Below, piece after piece: positions 1 to 6,389 of a stretch of DNA of 27,085 nucleotides. Both the position numbers and the translations under genes were made by a program. The notes under the pieces were generated by a model, which was not told where the DNA came from, did no database searches, and worked only from the letters and a program-made list of their open reading frames with translations. Where the stretch lies: contig CAYZDE010000008.1 in the NCBI GenBank assembly GCA_964477205.1, positions 1 to 27,085 on the forward strand. Direction: 5' to 3'. This stretch comes from UBA93 sp964477205. Lineage in GTDB: Archaea; Micrarchaeota; Micrarchaeia; Norongarragalinales; Norongarragalinaceae. Every line of letters begins with the position of its first letter. Positions within the stretch are counted from its first letter, which is position 1.

Positions 1-95
1 ACGCCTTGCGACTCAGCGACTTTCAGCCCGTGCGCTATAGTCTCCTTGTAAGATTGCGCTTCGTCGCGGAAGTGAACGTGTGGGTCAATCCTCAT
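1..95 (-). CDS. pyrC: Dihydroorotase, N-terminal fragment cut by the window edge
   Basis: Only the first 31 codons lie in the window. The translation begins MRIDPHVHFRDEAQSYKET; the D-x-H-x-H-F-R-D motif is the first metal-binding signature of dihydroorotase (cyclic amidohydrolase family), which closes carbamoyl aspartate to dihydroorotate in pyrimidine synthesis. The ATG overlaps the stop of the upstream dihydroorotate dehydrogenase gene as ATGA (4 nt), so the two are probably translationally coupled. The order pyrE-pyrD-pyrC supports the call. The HxH motif also occurs in other amidohydrolases, but the F-R-D continuation and the operon make dihydroorotase much the best reading. Confidence 0.85.
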   Translation of the reverse strand, partial: MRIDPHVHFRDEAQSYKETIAHGLKVAESQG

Positions 96-1702
96 TTTAA
101 CTCCTCCAAAAACGGCCCGTCAACGCACAACCGACGGCCGTCGGCGAGGGCACAACTCCCGCACAATCCAACGCCGCATTTTGCAACGCGCTCGCGCGAA
201 CTCAAAATGAATTCGCACGGGGCGTAATCGCGCTCGACTGCGACCGCAGCGTTAATCATGGGTTCAGGCCCGCAATTCAAAAAAATGTAATCTAGCTTGC
301 CGAGCTCTTGCAAGCGCTCGCGCAAGGCATCAGTGACGAAACCATTTCGGCCGTCGCTTCCGTCGTCAGTGCAAATGAAAACGCGCTCGCAACAACTCTT
401 TGCTTCTTTAATAGAGAATAAGTGCTTCGCGTCCCGCGCGCCAACGAAGAGTTCACAACCGGATTTATGTTTGGCTACTTCCAGCAGGGCGGCGAGGCCG
501 CAGCCGCCGGCAACCAGCATTACCTTCCTATTCTTAGGAATGTCAACCGGAGAGCCGTGTGGCCCACGGAAGTAAACCTCCGCGCCATTACTCAAGGACA
601 ATAAGTGCGCGGTGAACTCGCCGCGCTCTTGCACCGCGAGGCGCAACGGGTCGCAGGAAAGAATCGAGAATGGTTTTTCACCAATGCCTGGAACGCGCGC
701 GAAAACGAATTGGCCGGGCTCGGCTTTGAACGAAGCGTTGAATTCGAGTACGCTCAAATCACTAGAGCATCGCTCGTTCTTCTTCAGTGAGTACTTCTTG
801 AATCGCATTCGCGCGTCGGCTACGAGGAGCTGCTCGGCGGAGTTAGTGCCTTCTTTCAAGTCGCGCGCGAGTGCGGTGAAGTAAGAAGCGACTTGCCTTG
901 TTGAAAGGCAGGCAAGAGCCGAGCCGACTCCAAAAATATTCGCCCCGGCATCCTTGTAAGCACGCACGTCGTCAGCGCAGCGGATTCCACCGCAGCCGAT
1001 TATGGGAACTTCTACGGCCTCACGAACCTCGCGAACGCACTTGAGCCCTATGGGTAAGACGCCCCGGCCGCTTAATCCCCCTTTCTTATTCGAGAGTACG
1101 GGCTCGCCGTCAATCGAATAATACCCTGGGCCGACCGTGTTAATCGCGCAAATGCCTTTGGCGCCGCCTTCCACCGCAGCCAACGCGATTTCACTTATGA
1201 TGCTCGTGTTCGGAGTTAGTTTGGCTATCAAGGGAACCTTGACTGCGGAAGCAATTGCCTCCGTGATTTCGCGCACGACCTTCGGGTCCTGGCCTATGGC
1301 CATGCCGTAACCCTTTGCATGCGGGCATGAGTAATTCAATTCTAGCGCATCGGAATGCGGTGCCAAGAGTTCGGCGACCCGCACGAAGTCCTCGGCGCTA
1401 CCGCCGAAAATCGAGGTTAATAAGAAGCGGCCTTTGGGCAATTCAATTGATTCGAGTTTGCCGGCGAAATCTTTTGCTCCTGGGTTAGAGAGGCCCACTG
1501 CATTCATGAAGCAGCCCGGCGAGTACTCGGTGATGATGGGCTCGTGGTTTCCTTGCCGGGGCGCTACTCCTATGCTCTTAGTCGTGAGCACGCCGACTTC
1601 GGGAATCTCCTTTGCAATAAGTGCGAGGGTAGCCGAGCTGGTGGCCACGATGCCGGATGGAATAGTGAACTCACCGGTAACCTCCTTACCCAAAAACTTC
1701 AT
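92..1702 (-). CDS. pyrD: Dihydroorotate dehydrogenase fused to its electron-transfer subunit (PyrD-PyrK)
   Basis: This 536-residue protein joins two normally separate subunits. Residues about 1-295 are a class 1B dihydroorotate dehydrogenase TIM barrel (FMN) oxidising dihydroorotate to orotate; the catalytic loop is N123-Y-S-C126-P-H128, with Cys126 as the expected base and His where many homologues have Asn. Residues about 298-536 are a PyrK-type flavin/iron-sulfur reductase: a KPFSI flavin-binding motif, a GGCGLAALLEV nucleotide-binding segment, and a [2Fe-2S] cysteine set C509-x4-C514-x2-C517-x8-C526. Known class 1B enzymes pass electrons from PyrD through PyrK to NAD+. The ATG overlaps the pyrE stop by 4 nt, and its stop overlaps the pyrC start, so it sits mid-operon. 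No frame break is seen at the domain junction, so the fusion looks genuine. Confidence 0.93.
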   Translation of the reverse strand: MKFLGKEVTGEFTIPSGIVATSSATLALIAKEIPEVGVLTTKSIGVAPRQGNHEPIITEYSPGCFMNAVGLSNPGAKDFAGKLESIELPKGRFLLTSIFGGSAEDFVRVAELLAPHSDALELNYSCPHAKGYGMAIGQDPKVVREITEAIASAVKVPLIAKLTPNTSIISEIALAAVEGGAKGICAINTVGPGYYSIDGEPVLSNKKGGLSGRGVLPIGLKCVREVREAVEVPIIGCGGIRCADDVRAYKDAGANIFGVGSALACLSTRQVASYFTALARDLKEGTNSAEQLLVADARMRFKKYSLKKNERCSSDLSVLEFNASFKAEPGQFVFARVPGIGEKPFSILSCDPLRLAVQERGEFTAHLLSLSNGAEVYFRGPHGSPVDIPKNRKVMLVAGGCGLAALLEVAKHKSGCELFVGARDAKHLFSIKEAKSCCERVFICTDDGSDGRNGFVTDALRERLQELGKLDYIFLNCGPEPMINAAVAVERDYAPCEFILSSRERVAKCGVGLCGSCALADGRRLCVDGPFLEELK

Positions 1703-2382
1703 TTCAAGAGCACCAAAGGCTTCACGCCGTACTCCGCGAACTCTTTCCCGATCGCCCTTCCGACTTCATCGCCGGGAGCGAGCTTCTCGAAGGCGCGCGG
1801 AAGCAAGTCGAGAGCCGAGCTCATGCAATGGAATTCGTAGCCTGCTGCGCGCACCGCCTCCTCAACGCTCGACCCGTCGTCCCGCTTCTCCATTCGATTC
1901 GTCAAGCTGAGCACTCCGACTACTTGAACTCCCGCTTCCTTTAGGCCTTCAAGGCACCTCAAAAGCGAGCCGCCGGTAGTCGTAACGTCCTCGACAACGA
2001 GCGTGCGCCCTTTCGGCATCCCAACAAAATACTTGTCCTTCGGAGCACCGTGTTCCTTCGGCTTGGCGCGGCCCATGGCGAGCGCGTGGCTGTTCTTCGC
2101 GTAATCAGGCGAGCGTTTCGCGTGCTTGAATTGGGTTAGCACACCCAGCTTGGTCGCACCCTCGGGCACCCCGTAAAAAGTGTCGATTGAAACACCCTTG
2201 GAAGCAACGAAGTCTAGTACGAAGTCGGAGAGTTCGTCGGCAAGGAACGCGTCGGCAACCGCGTTGCGCCAGTTCGCGTAAAAATGAGATGTCCTACCCG
2301 ACTTCAAAGTTATCGCGTCTTCAAAAAAGCCGTAAACCTCGGAATCTAAAACAAAGTCGTCAAATCGTTGTTGGTCAAACAA
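1699..2382 (-). CDS. pyrE: Orotate phosphoribosyltransferase
   Basis: This 227-residue cytosolic enzyme joins orotate to PRPP to make OMP. The type I phosphoribosyltransferase PRPP motif VVEDVTTTGGS is at residues 129-139, and an ITLKSGRTSHFYANWR segment near residue 24 matches the N-terminal substrate region of PyrE. Length is normal for the family. The start is TTG, preceded by GGTGGG a few bases upstream; no ATG is available in frame. It is the first gene of pyrE-pyrD/K-pyrC. A TATA-like element at 2414-2422 and an inverted repeat at 2386-2407 lie just upstream, so the repeat would sit at or near the transcription start. Confidence 0.93.
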   Translation of the reverse strand: MFDQQRFDDFVLDSEVYGFFEDAITLKSGRTSHFYANWRNAVADAFLADELSDFVLDFVASKGVSIDTFYGVPEGATKLGVLTQFKHAKRSPDYAKNSHALAMGRAKPKEHGAPKDKYFVGMPKGRTLVVEDVTTTGGSLLRCLEGLKEAGVQVVGVLSLTNRMEKRDDGSSVEEAVRAAGYEFHCMSSALDLLPRAFEKLAPGDEVGRAIGKEFAEYGVKPLVLLK

Positions 2383-2385
2383 TTA

Positions 2386-2407
2386 ACCCACCCAATGAAT
2401 AGTGGGT
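2386..2407. repeat. Inverted repeat in the pyrE leader
   Basis: ACCCAC (2386-2391) and GTGGGT (2402-2407) are perfect 6-bp inverted arms separated by 10 bp. The repeat starts 4 bp before the TTG start of pyrE, includes its likely ribosome binding site in one arm, and overlaps the transcription start predicted from the TATA box. It could be an operator or an RNA hairpin hiding the ribosome binding site. Function is inferred only. Confidence 0.4.
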
Positions 2408-2413
2408 AGGCGG

Positions 2414-2422
2414 TTAAATAAT
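2414..2422 (-). promoter_or_regulatory. TATA-like box for the pyr operon
   Basis: TTAAATAAT (plus strand) reads ATTATTTAA on the coding strand of pyrE and lies about 36 bp before its TTG start. With usual archaeal spacing, transcription would begin near 2391, leaving a leader of about 9 nt. Confidence 0.45.
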
Positions 2423-2463
2423 CTTCGCGCGTTTCAAGCGCAAAAGCGCAATCGAGTTATGCT

Positions 2464-3825
2464 TCACTTCGCGCTGTTCAACGCCTTCTTCAACTTCTTG
2501 AGTAATTGCGTTTTCTTCGCTCCCGGCTTAAGCGCGTAGTAAAGCACTTCCTCTATGTTCTTCACCGGGTAGACCTTAACCTTCTTTAGCTTCTCTTCAT
2601 CCATGGTGCCTAAATCGTCGTAATTCGCCTTGGGAATGATTATCGTTTTCAAGCCCGCGTCGATCGCTGACTCTATCTTGCTCGTCACGCCTCCGATTGG
2701 GAGCACTTCCCCGCGCACGCTTAGCGAGCCGGTCATCGCGATTCCCTGGTTTATTTGCGTTCCCTCAAGCGCGCTTATTACCGCGGTGGCAACGCTTATG
2801 CTTGCACTGTCTCCTTCAACGCCGGCGTAGGTTTGAAGGAATTGAATGTGAATGTCGAAAGCGCGCGTGTCCAAGCCCCTATACTTCTTGATTACCGCGA
2901 TAACATTGGACACGGCTTCCCTTGCGATTTCGCCGAGCTTTCCAGTGGCTATGGTCTTGCCTTCATCGCGGGACGCGGACGGAGTGACTTCCGCGACTAT
3001 CGGGAGTATAATTCCGGAGTCGCCCATTACCGCGAGACCGTTTACCTTGCCGACTCGCCAGCCTTCCGTCTCGAAGACATGGTAATCCTTGCGCGACTCC
3101 ACGACTTGCCTCGCAATTTGTTGTTCGAGCGTGCGCGCGAGCTTCTTCGCGGCCATCACGTGCTTGCGCGTCACTAGCTTTGCTTTCTCCTCGTTTGCAA
3201 CGTCTCCTGCAGCGCGCACTAAACCACCTAGCTCTCGGAGCTTGAGAGTGAGCTTGTTCTTTCTCCCGGCGCGCCTCTGCGACTCCTTCAATACTTCGAG
3301 TAAAGCATCGCGATTGAAATGCGGTATTTTTCCGTCCTTCGCCACTTCTTGGGCAACGAAACGCGCGATTTTCTCTCGGTTCTCCGGGTTGTCCTCGATG
3401 GACTCATCCATGTAAACTTCATAACCGTAACCGCGAATCCTGCTACGGAGCGCGGGGTGAACCTTTCGAATGTCAGCGTAATTTCCCGCGGCGATTAAGA
3501 CGAAGTCACAAGGCACGGGGTTGGATTGAACCAGCGCCCCGGAACTCATTTCGCTCTGGCCGGTAATCGCGTACTTCTTCTCCTGCATCGCGGTTAAGAG
3601 TTCTTGCTGTGACTTGGGTGAGAGAGAGTAAACTTCATCAATGAATAGTATGCCTTTGTTCGCGCGGTGAATCGCGCCGGGGGCGAGGCGCAAGTGCGGG
3701 GGCGTGCCTAACCCGCCGGAGTTGTGCGCGAGGACATTGTTCACGAATAAGTTGCCCGCATCCGTAGTAGCATTGTACACGAATCCGTCGTGCTTTCGCT
3801 TCCTAATCGAATCCACTTTAGTCAT
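2464..3825 (-). CDS. lonB: C-terminal part of archaeal LonB protease preceded by a C-intein half (split gene)
   Basis: This 453-residue product begins with 35 residues that match an intein C-terminus (own entry), followed from Ser36 by LonB. The LonB part starts at SGGLGTPPH, has Walker B at 58-64 (GILFIDE), the conserved TAMQEKKYAITGQSEMSSG stretch, sensor Asn115, and a full Lon peptidase domain with catalytic Ser340 (in GDSAS) and Lys383 (in GGVTSK). The LonB N-terminus, Walker A and the usual two membrane helices are missing. The ATG at 3825 is followed by an open frame, an in-frame TAG lies two codons upstream, and the neighbouring upstream gene is unrelated. A TATA-like box sits about 29 bp before the ATG, so the half gene has its own promoter and a nearly leaderless transcript. 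An active ATP-dependent membrane protease would need an N-half encoded elsewhere and joined by trans-splicing. Confidence 0.9.
   Translation of the reverse strand: MTKVDSIRKRKHDGFVYNATTDAGNLFVNNVLAHNSGGLGTPPHLRLAPGAIHRANKGILFIDEVYSLSPKSQQELLTAMQEKKYAITGQSEMSSGALVQSNPVPCDFVLIAAGNYADIRKVHPALRSRIRGYGYEVYMDESIEDNPENREKIARFVAQEVAKDGKIPHFNRDALLEVLKESQRRAGRKNKLTLKLRELGGLVRAAGDVANEEKAKLVTRKHVMAAKKLARTLEQQIARQVVESRKDYHVFETEGWRVGKVNGLAVMGDSGIILPIVAEVTPSASRDEGKTIATGKLGEIAREAVSNVIAVIKKYRGLDTRAFDIHIQFLQTYAGVEGDSASISVATAVISALEGTQINQGIAMTGSLSVRGEVLPIGGVTSKIESAIDAGLKTIIIPKANYDDLGTMDEEKLKKVKVYPVKNIEEVLYYALKPGAKKTQLLKKLKKALNSAK
3721..3825 (-). other. C-terminal split-intein segment (35 residues)
   Basis: Residues 1-35 of the LonB fragment end in GNLFVNNVLAHN followed by Ser36. 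This matches intein blocks F and G: a VYNATTDAGNLFVNN strand region, penultimate His34, terminal Asn35 that cyclises, and a +1 Ser nucleophile. Length is typical of the C-part of natural split inteins such as DnaE-C (about 36 residues). There is no homing endonuclease domain and no N-intein (blocks A and B) on the same gene. All C-side catalytic residues are present, so it should be splicing-competent if a partner exists. Confidence 0.88.
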
Positions 3826-3848
3826 ACGCTAACACGAATGAAGAATGC

Positions 3849-3857
3849 TAATTTAAT
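3849..3857 (-). promoter_or_regulatory. TATA-like box for the split lonB gene
   Basis: An AT-rich element reading AATTAAAT on the minus strand is centred about 29 bp before the ATG at 3825. There is no Shine-Dalgarno-like sequence in between, so a leaderless or near-leaderless mRNA is likely. Confidence 0.4.
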
Positions 3858-3860
3858 TGT

Positions 3861-4313
3861 TTACAATTTAATGACGGGATTAAAAAACCGCTTTAAAATG
3901 CCTGGTTTGCGCGCGCGAAATTCCAAGCCGCCATTCTCGGTTACTACGACGTGCTTGAAGCGCACGGGTAATTTCCGCAATAATTCTTCGGTTTGAGGCG
4001 AGTGAATCGTTTCTCCCCGCTCAACCATCGTTTTTTGAAGGAATTCGCCTGATAGGATTGTCTTGCGCACGGACGCCTTTAATTCAGGGTAAGAATCAAA
4101 TCGCTCTTTGGCTTGGGTAGTTGACGAACTGCGGAAAATACGACTGATTGCACGGCTCATTTTATTGCCCGCCAGTTCGTCGGAAGCAACGAACTCCTTT
4201 AAAACGGGTTGAAAGTCCAAGGCAAGGTGGTGCGACGGAATCAAGTGCTTCTCCTTTGAGAGCACTTCTTCAACTGTTTCCGATTGATTAACTCGAATTG
4301 TTTCCCTCGGCAT
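3861..4313 (-). CDS. Hypothetical protein, 150 residues
   Basis: I do not recognise this protein. It is soluble-looking, mixed charged, with no membrane helix, signal peptide or cysteine cluster; it contains a basic stretch (GNKMSRAISRIF, residues about 49-60) and ends in a basic, aromatic tail (KPGILKRFFNPVIKL). It starts at ATG with a strong GGTGAGG ribosome binding site 5 bp upstream, and a TATA-like element at 4346-4356 is at the right distance, so expression is credible. Its stop is 35 bp before the split lonB ATG on the same strand. It shows no LonB N-terminal or N-intein features, so it is not the missing half. Confidence 0.65.
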   Translation of the reverse strand: MPRETIRVNQSETVEEVLSKEKHLIPSHHLALDFQPVLKEFVASDELAGNKMSRAISRIFRSSSTTQAKERFDSYPELKASVRKTILSGEFLQKTMVERGETIHSPQTEELLRKLPVRFKHVVVTENGGLEFRARKPGILKRFFNPVIKL

Positions 4314-4345
4314 TAAATCCTCACCTAATAAATTGCGGAGGTCTC

Positions 4346-4356
4346 GTAATATAATA
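4346..4356 (-). promoter_or_regulatory. TATA-like box for the 150-residue hypothetical gene
   Basis: The AT-rich run TAATATAATAA (plus strand) gives a TATA element about 26 bp before a start that would leave a short leader carrying the GGTGAGG ribosome binding site of the gene beginning at 4313. Confidence 0.4.
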
Positions 4357-4361
4357 ACTAC

Positions 4362-4420
4362 GCCGGGGTGGCAGAGTGGTTTAATGGCGCGGACTTTTTT
4401 CTTCGCGAAGAAAAACGTCC
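4362..4420 (+). other. Partial tRNA-Ser-like 5' half followed by a perfect hairpin
   Basis: Bases 4362-4381 repeat the first 20 bases of the intact tRNA-Ser at 4453 exactly, and similarity continues through the D arm to about 4390 with one extra T and one extra G. There is no T arm, variable arm or matching acceptor 3' strand before the next tRNA begins. Bases 4391-4420 form a 14-bp inverted repeat around a GC centre, with one mismatch (GGAC with GTCC, then TTTTTCTTC with GAAGAAAAA). No serine or leucine anticodon can be read. It may be a truncated duplication or the 5' half of a split tRNA. A TATA-like TAATAAATT at 4326-4334 lies about 30 bp upstream and could drive it. Confidence 0.55.
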
Positions 4421-4429
4421 ATTAAAAAG
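4421..4429 (+). promoter_or_regulatory. TATA-like box for tRNA-Ser
   Basis: ATTAAAAAG lies about 28 bp before the first base of the intact tRNA-Ser, the expected archaeal spacing for transcription starting at or next to the mature 5' end. Confidence 0.4.
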
Positions 4430-4452
4430 AAGGCTCTGCTTATTCGGCTTAT

Positions 4453-4559
4453 GCCGGGGTGGCAGAGTGGTTAATGCGCTGGTCTTGAATTGTTTCCTTT
4501 GGAAGCAAAAGAAAACCAGTGGTCGCAAGGCCTCCTGAGTTCGAATCTCAGTCCCGGCG
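4453..4559 (+). tRNA. tRNA-Ser (anticodon TGA) with an intron
   Basis: The acceptor arms GCCGGGG (4453-4459) and TCCCGGC (4552-4558) pair over 7 positions, with G73 as discriminator, typical of serine tRNA. The anticodon stem CTGGT/ACCAG (4479-4483 and 4515-4519) frames a loop CTTGAA plus A, giving anticodon TGA at 4486-4488. A long variable arm (GGTC-GCAA-GGCC) and a T arm with TTCGAAT make it a class II tRNA. The 24-base intron at 4490-4513 is described separately. The CCA end is not encoded at 4560. The mature form is 83 nt. Confidence 0.9.
4490..4513 (+). other. tRNA intron at position 37/38
   Basis: The 24-base insert between A37 (4489) and A38 (4514) sits at the canonical archaeal intron site. 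TTGTTTCC pairs with GGAAGCAA around a TTT loop, forming an 8-bp hairpin that, with the anticodon stem, can give a bulge-helix-bulge-like substrate for the archaeal splicing endonuclease. Confidence 0.8.
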
Positions 4560-4572
4560 CTTTCAAGCGCAC

Positions 4573-4581
4573 GCTTTAAAG
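4573..4581 (+). promoter_or_regulatory. TATA-like box for the Brix-prefoldin operon
   Basis: GCTTTAAAG, 14 bp after the tRNA, is centred about 31 bp before the ATG at 4608. It points to a short-leader or leaderless transcript and supports the ATG at 4608 over the TTG at 4596. Confidence 0.4.
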
Positions 4582-4607
4582 TAATGATGAAGTGATTGAG
4601 TGGAATC

Positions 4608-5063
4608 ATGTTATTCATTACGACTTCGAGGAAGCCGAGCCAGTTAACGCGCAAGTTGTGCCGTTGGATGGGGCGCTTCCTCGGGGATTATGATAACCGC
4701 GGTAAGAGCTCGCTTGACGCTTTAGCGGAGCGTGCCGAGAAGAAGGGATTCAACCGGTTGTTAATCGTTTACGAGAAGGACGGAAACCCGAACGAATTCG
4801 CGTTTTATCAGGGAAAATGGCTCGACGTGGGAATTCGCGTGACCGGAATCGTTTGGCCGGAAGGAGTGCAAAAGCGCGTGCCAAAGGAAGCGAAGGTCGT
4901 GGCTTTGGACGCGGTTGGAAGAAAAGTCAAGGAGTTATTCTGCTTGCGTGAGCCCGAAGGGGATGCGGTTGTAATAAAAGCGTCGGCGAGCCAAATGACT
5001 TTTGAAGTTGACGGCGAGCGCGTCGGTCCTAAATTAAAGATTAAGGTGGTTACTAATGGCTGA
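4608..5063 (+). CDS. Brix/IMP4-type ribosome biogenesis protein
   Basis: This 151-residue protein opens with MLFITTSRKPSQLTRKLCR and continues with NRGKSSLDAL and GFNRLLIVYEKDGNPNEFAF. These match the archaeal Brix domain, a single-domain relative of eukaryotic IMP4-family rRNA-processing factors, thought to bind pre-rRNA during ribosome assembly. A TTG start at 4596 would add four residues; I prefer the ATG at 4608 because family members begin with the ITTSR strand and because of the TATA spacing. Its last 8 nt overlap the prefoldin beta start, so the two are likely co-translated. This pairing of a Brix gene with prefoldin beta agrees with a general translation and folding operon. Confidence 0.85.
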   Translation: MLFITTSRKPSQLTRKLCRWMGRFLGDYDNRGKSSLDALAERAEKKGFNRLLIVYEKDGNPNEFAFYQGKWLDVGIRVTGIVWPEGVQKRVPKEAKVVALDAVGRKVKELFCLREPEGDAVVIKASASQMTFEVDGERVGPKLKIKVVTNG

Positions 5064-5412
5064 ATTAAATGAAGAACAAAAAAAGGATTTGATGGAGTAC
5101 CAAGCACTACAGCAGCAATTGCAAATGGTTGGAATGCAAAAGCAGCAGCTCGCGGTAGCGCTCGCAGAGAATGACGCCGCGGTTAAGGCAGTAGAATCGT
5201 CAAAGGGCGGTGTGTACAAGGCCGCTGGCAGCGTGCTCGTGGAGAGAACTAAGGACGAAGCGCTATCCGAGCTCAAGGAAGAGAAAGAGAAGCTTGATTT
5301 ACGCCAGCAAGTCTTCGACAAGCAGGAGAAGCAAGCTCGCGACAAATTCGCCGAGTTGACGAAGAAGTTGCAAGGCGCTTTCGGTAAAGGCGACGGAGCG
5401 GTAAGCGGTTGA
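5056..5412 (+). CDS. pfdB: Prefoldin subunit beta
   Basis: This 118-residue protein is two long helices flanking a beta hairpin. The N-terminal coiled coil contains YQALQQQLQMVGMQKQQLA; the centre KGGVYKAAGSVLVERTKDEAL is the family signature (VYK..G..LV....E); the C-terminal coiled coil is KLDLRQQVFDKQEKQARDKF. Prefoldin is a jellyfish-shaped alpha2-beta4 hexamer that captures unfolded proteins and hands them to the thermosome. The ATG is preceded by AAGGTGG with good spacing and overlaps the upstream Brix gene. The alpha subunit is not in this window. Confidence 0.93.
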   Translation: MAELNEEQKKDLMEYQALQQQLQMVGMQKQQLAVALAENDAAVKAVESSKGGVYKAAGSVLVERTKDEALSELKEEKEKLDLRQQVFDKQEKQARDKFAELTKKLQGAFGKGDGAVSG

Positions 5413-5413
5413 A

Positions 5414-6346
5414 TTGAAGCGATTCGGTAGGGAATTACAAGCATTAGAGGGCTTGACCCTAGTCCTCACGCATTCTCTCGCGGATTTGGACGCCTGCGCG
5501 AGCGCCATTGTACTAGCAGATGCTATTCACGCAGAGGCTAGGTGCCCGGACAAGCCCACGGCAGCGGCTAGGCATTGCCTTGAGCGACTTGGTTTGGAGA
5601 TTAAGCAGTATAATAAGGAAAAATTCGATAACCTCATACTCGTCGACGTTTCCACTGAATCCTTACTAGGCGGGGTAAACCCTTCTTTCTTCAAGCGCGT
5701 TTTAGTCGTAGACCACCACTATCACAACAAACGGGTTAAGTCAAATTACGCGTTCATTGACGCTAAGCGGTCTAGCTGCGCTGAATTAATAGTGGAAGCG
5801 TGCAACGAATTAAACTTCCAATTAACTGAAAAATGGAAGAAACTGCTTCTAGCCGGCATTATTCATGATACGGCGTGGTTTAAGTCCGCGGATTCGCGGT
5901 CGTTAGGCGTTGTCGCCGACTTGTGCAAGGAACTGGACTTTCAAGAAGTGTTAGGAATTGCGCGCGTGCACAGGGACGCGGCGATGGTGAAAGTAATTAA
6001 AGAAGGCATTGGAAACGCCGAAATAATCGAGTTAAACAAGCATTTAATAGGTTTTACGCGCGTTAAGGCCTTTGAATTGCACACTGCTTCAACGCTCGTT
6101 GACGCCGGATGCGATTACGCCTTTGCTTTAGATGGAAAAGCGGGAAAAATGAGCGGAGTAAAGAAGGCAGGTGCGCCGGGGAGCATTGGAAAGGCAATGG
6201 AGGCAATAGGAAGGGCTTTCGAAGGCAATGGCGGGGGCCACAATTCGGTTGGAGGCGCCATGGGTAAGCCTGAAAATGCCGAAGCTGCTTTAAAAGAAGC
6301 AAAAAAACAGATGGAGTTGTTACTACTTGACAATGACAATCTTTAA
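5414..6346 (+). CDS. DHH/DHHA1 family phosphoesterase
   Basis: This 310-residue protein has the DHH motifs: H20-x3-D24-x-D26 in THSLADLDA, D78 in LILVDVS, D100-H101-H102 in VVDHHYHN, and a C-terminal DHHA1 motif with GNGGGHNSVGG near residue 270. These residues bind two Mn ions in nanoRNase/pAp phosphatase and c-di-AMP phosphodiesterase relatives. The exact substrate (short oligonucleotides, pAp or a cyclic dinucleotide) cannot be told from sequence. The start is TTG, one base after the prefoldin stop, so it belongs to the Brix-prefoldin transcript. It is too short, and lacks the domains, to be a full RecJ. Confidence 0.85.
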   Translation: MKRFGRELQALEGLTLVLTHSLADLDACASAIVLADAIHAEARCPDKPTAAARHCLERLGLEIKQYNKEKFDNLILVDVSTESLLGGVNPSFFKRVLVVDHHYHNKRVKSNYAFIDAKRSSCAELIVEACNELNFQLTEKWKKLLLAGIIHDTAWFKSADSRSLGVVADLCKELDFQEVLGIARVHRDAAMVKVIKEGIGNAEIIELNKHLIGFTRVKAFELHTASTLVDAGCDYAFALDGKAGKMSGVKKAGAPGSIGKAMEAIGRAFEGNGGGHNSVGGAMGKPENAEAALKEAKKQMELLLLDNDNL

Positions 6347-6350
6347 TAAG
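6341..6350 (+). promoter_or_regulatory. TATA-like box for the Lys-rich protein
   Basis: CTTTAATAAG overlaps the end of the DHH gene and is about 26 bp before a start that would leave a leader of roughly 18 nt carrying the GAGGTG ribosome binding site at 6375-6380. Confidence 0.35.
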
Positions 6351-6389
6351 TCGAATGAAGTAATAATAGTGCGCGAGGTGGGCTGAAAC

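Noticed and set aside
1434..1910. Plus-strand frame of 158 residues
   Set aside because: It is antisense to pyrD and pyrE, with Ser/Arg/Pro-rich composition typical of shadow frames.
3861..4313. That the 150-residue gene is the missing LonB N-half or N-intein
   Set aside because: It has no Walker A, no membrane helices and no intein block A or B.
4358..4654. A 98-residue minus-strand reading frame across the tRNA genes
   Set aside because: It runs antisense through the tRNA copy and the intact tRNA-Ser, so it is a chance frame.
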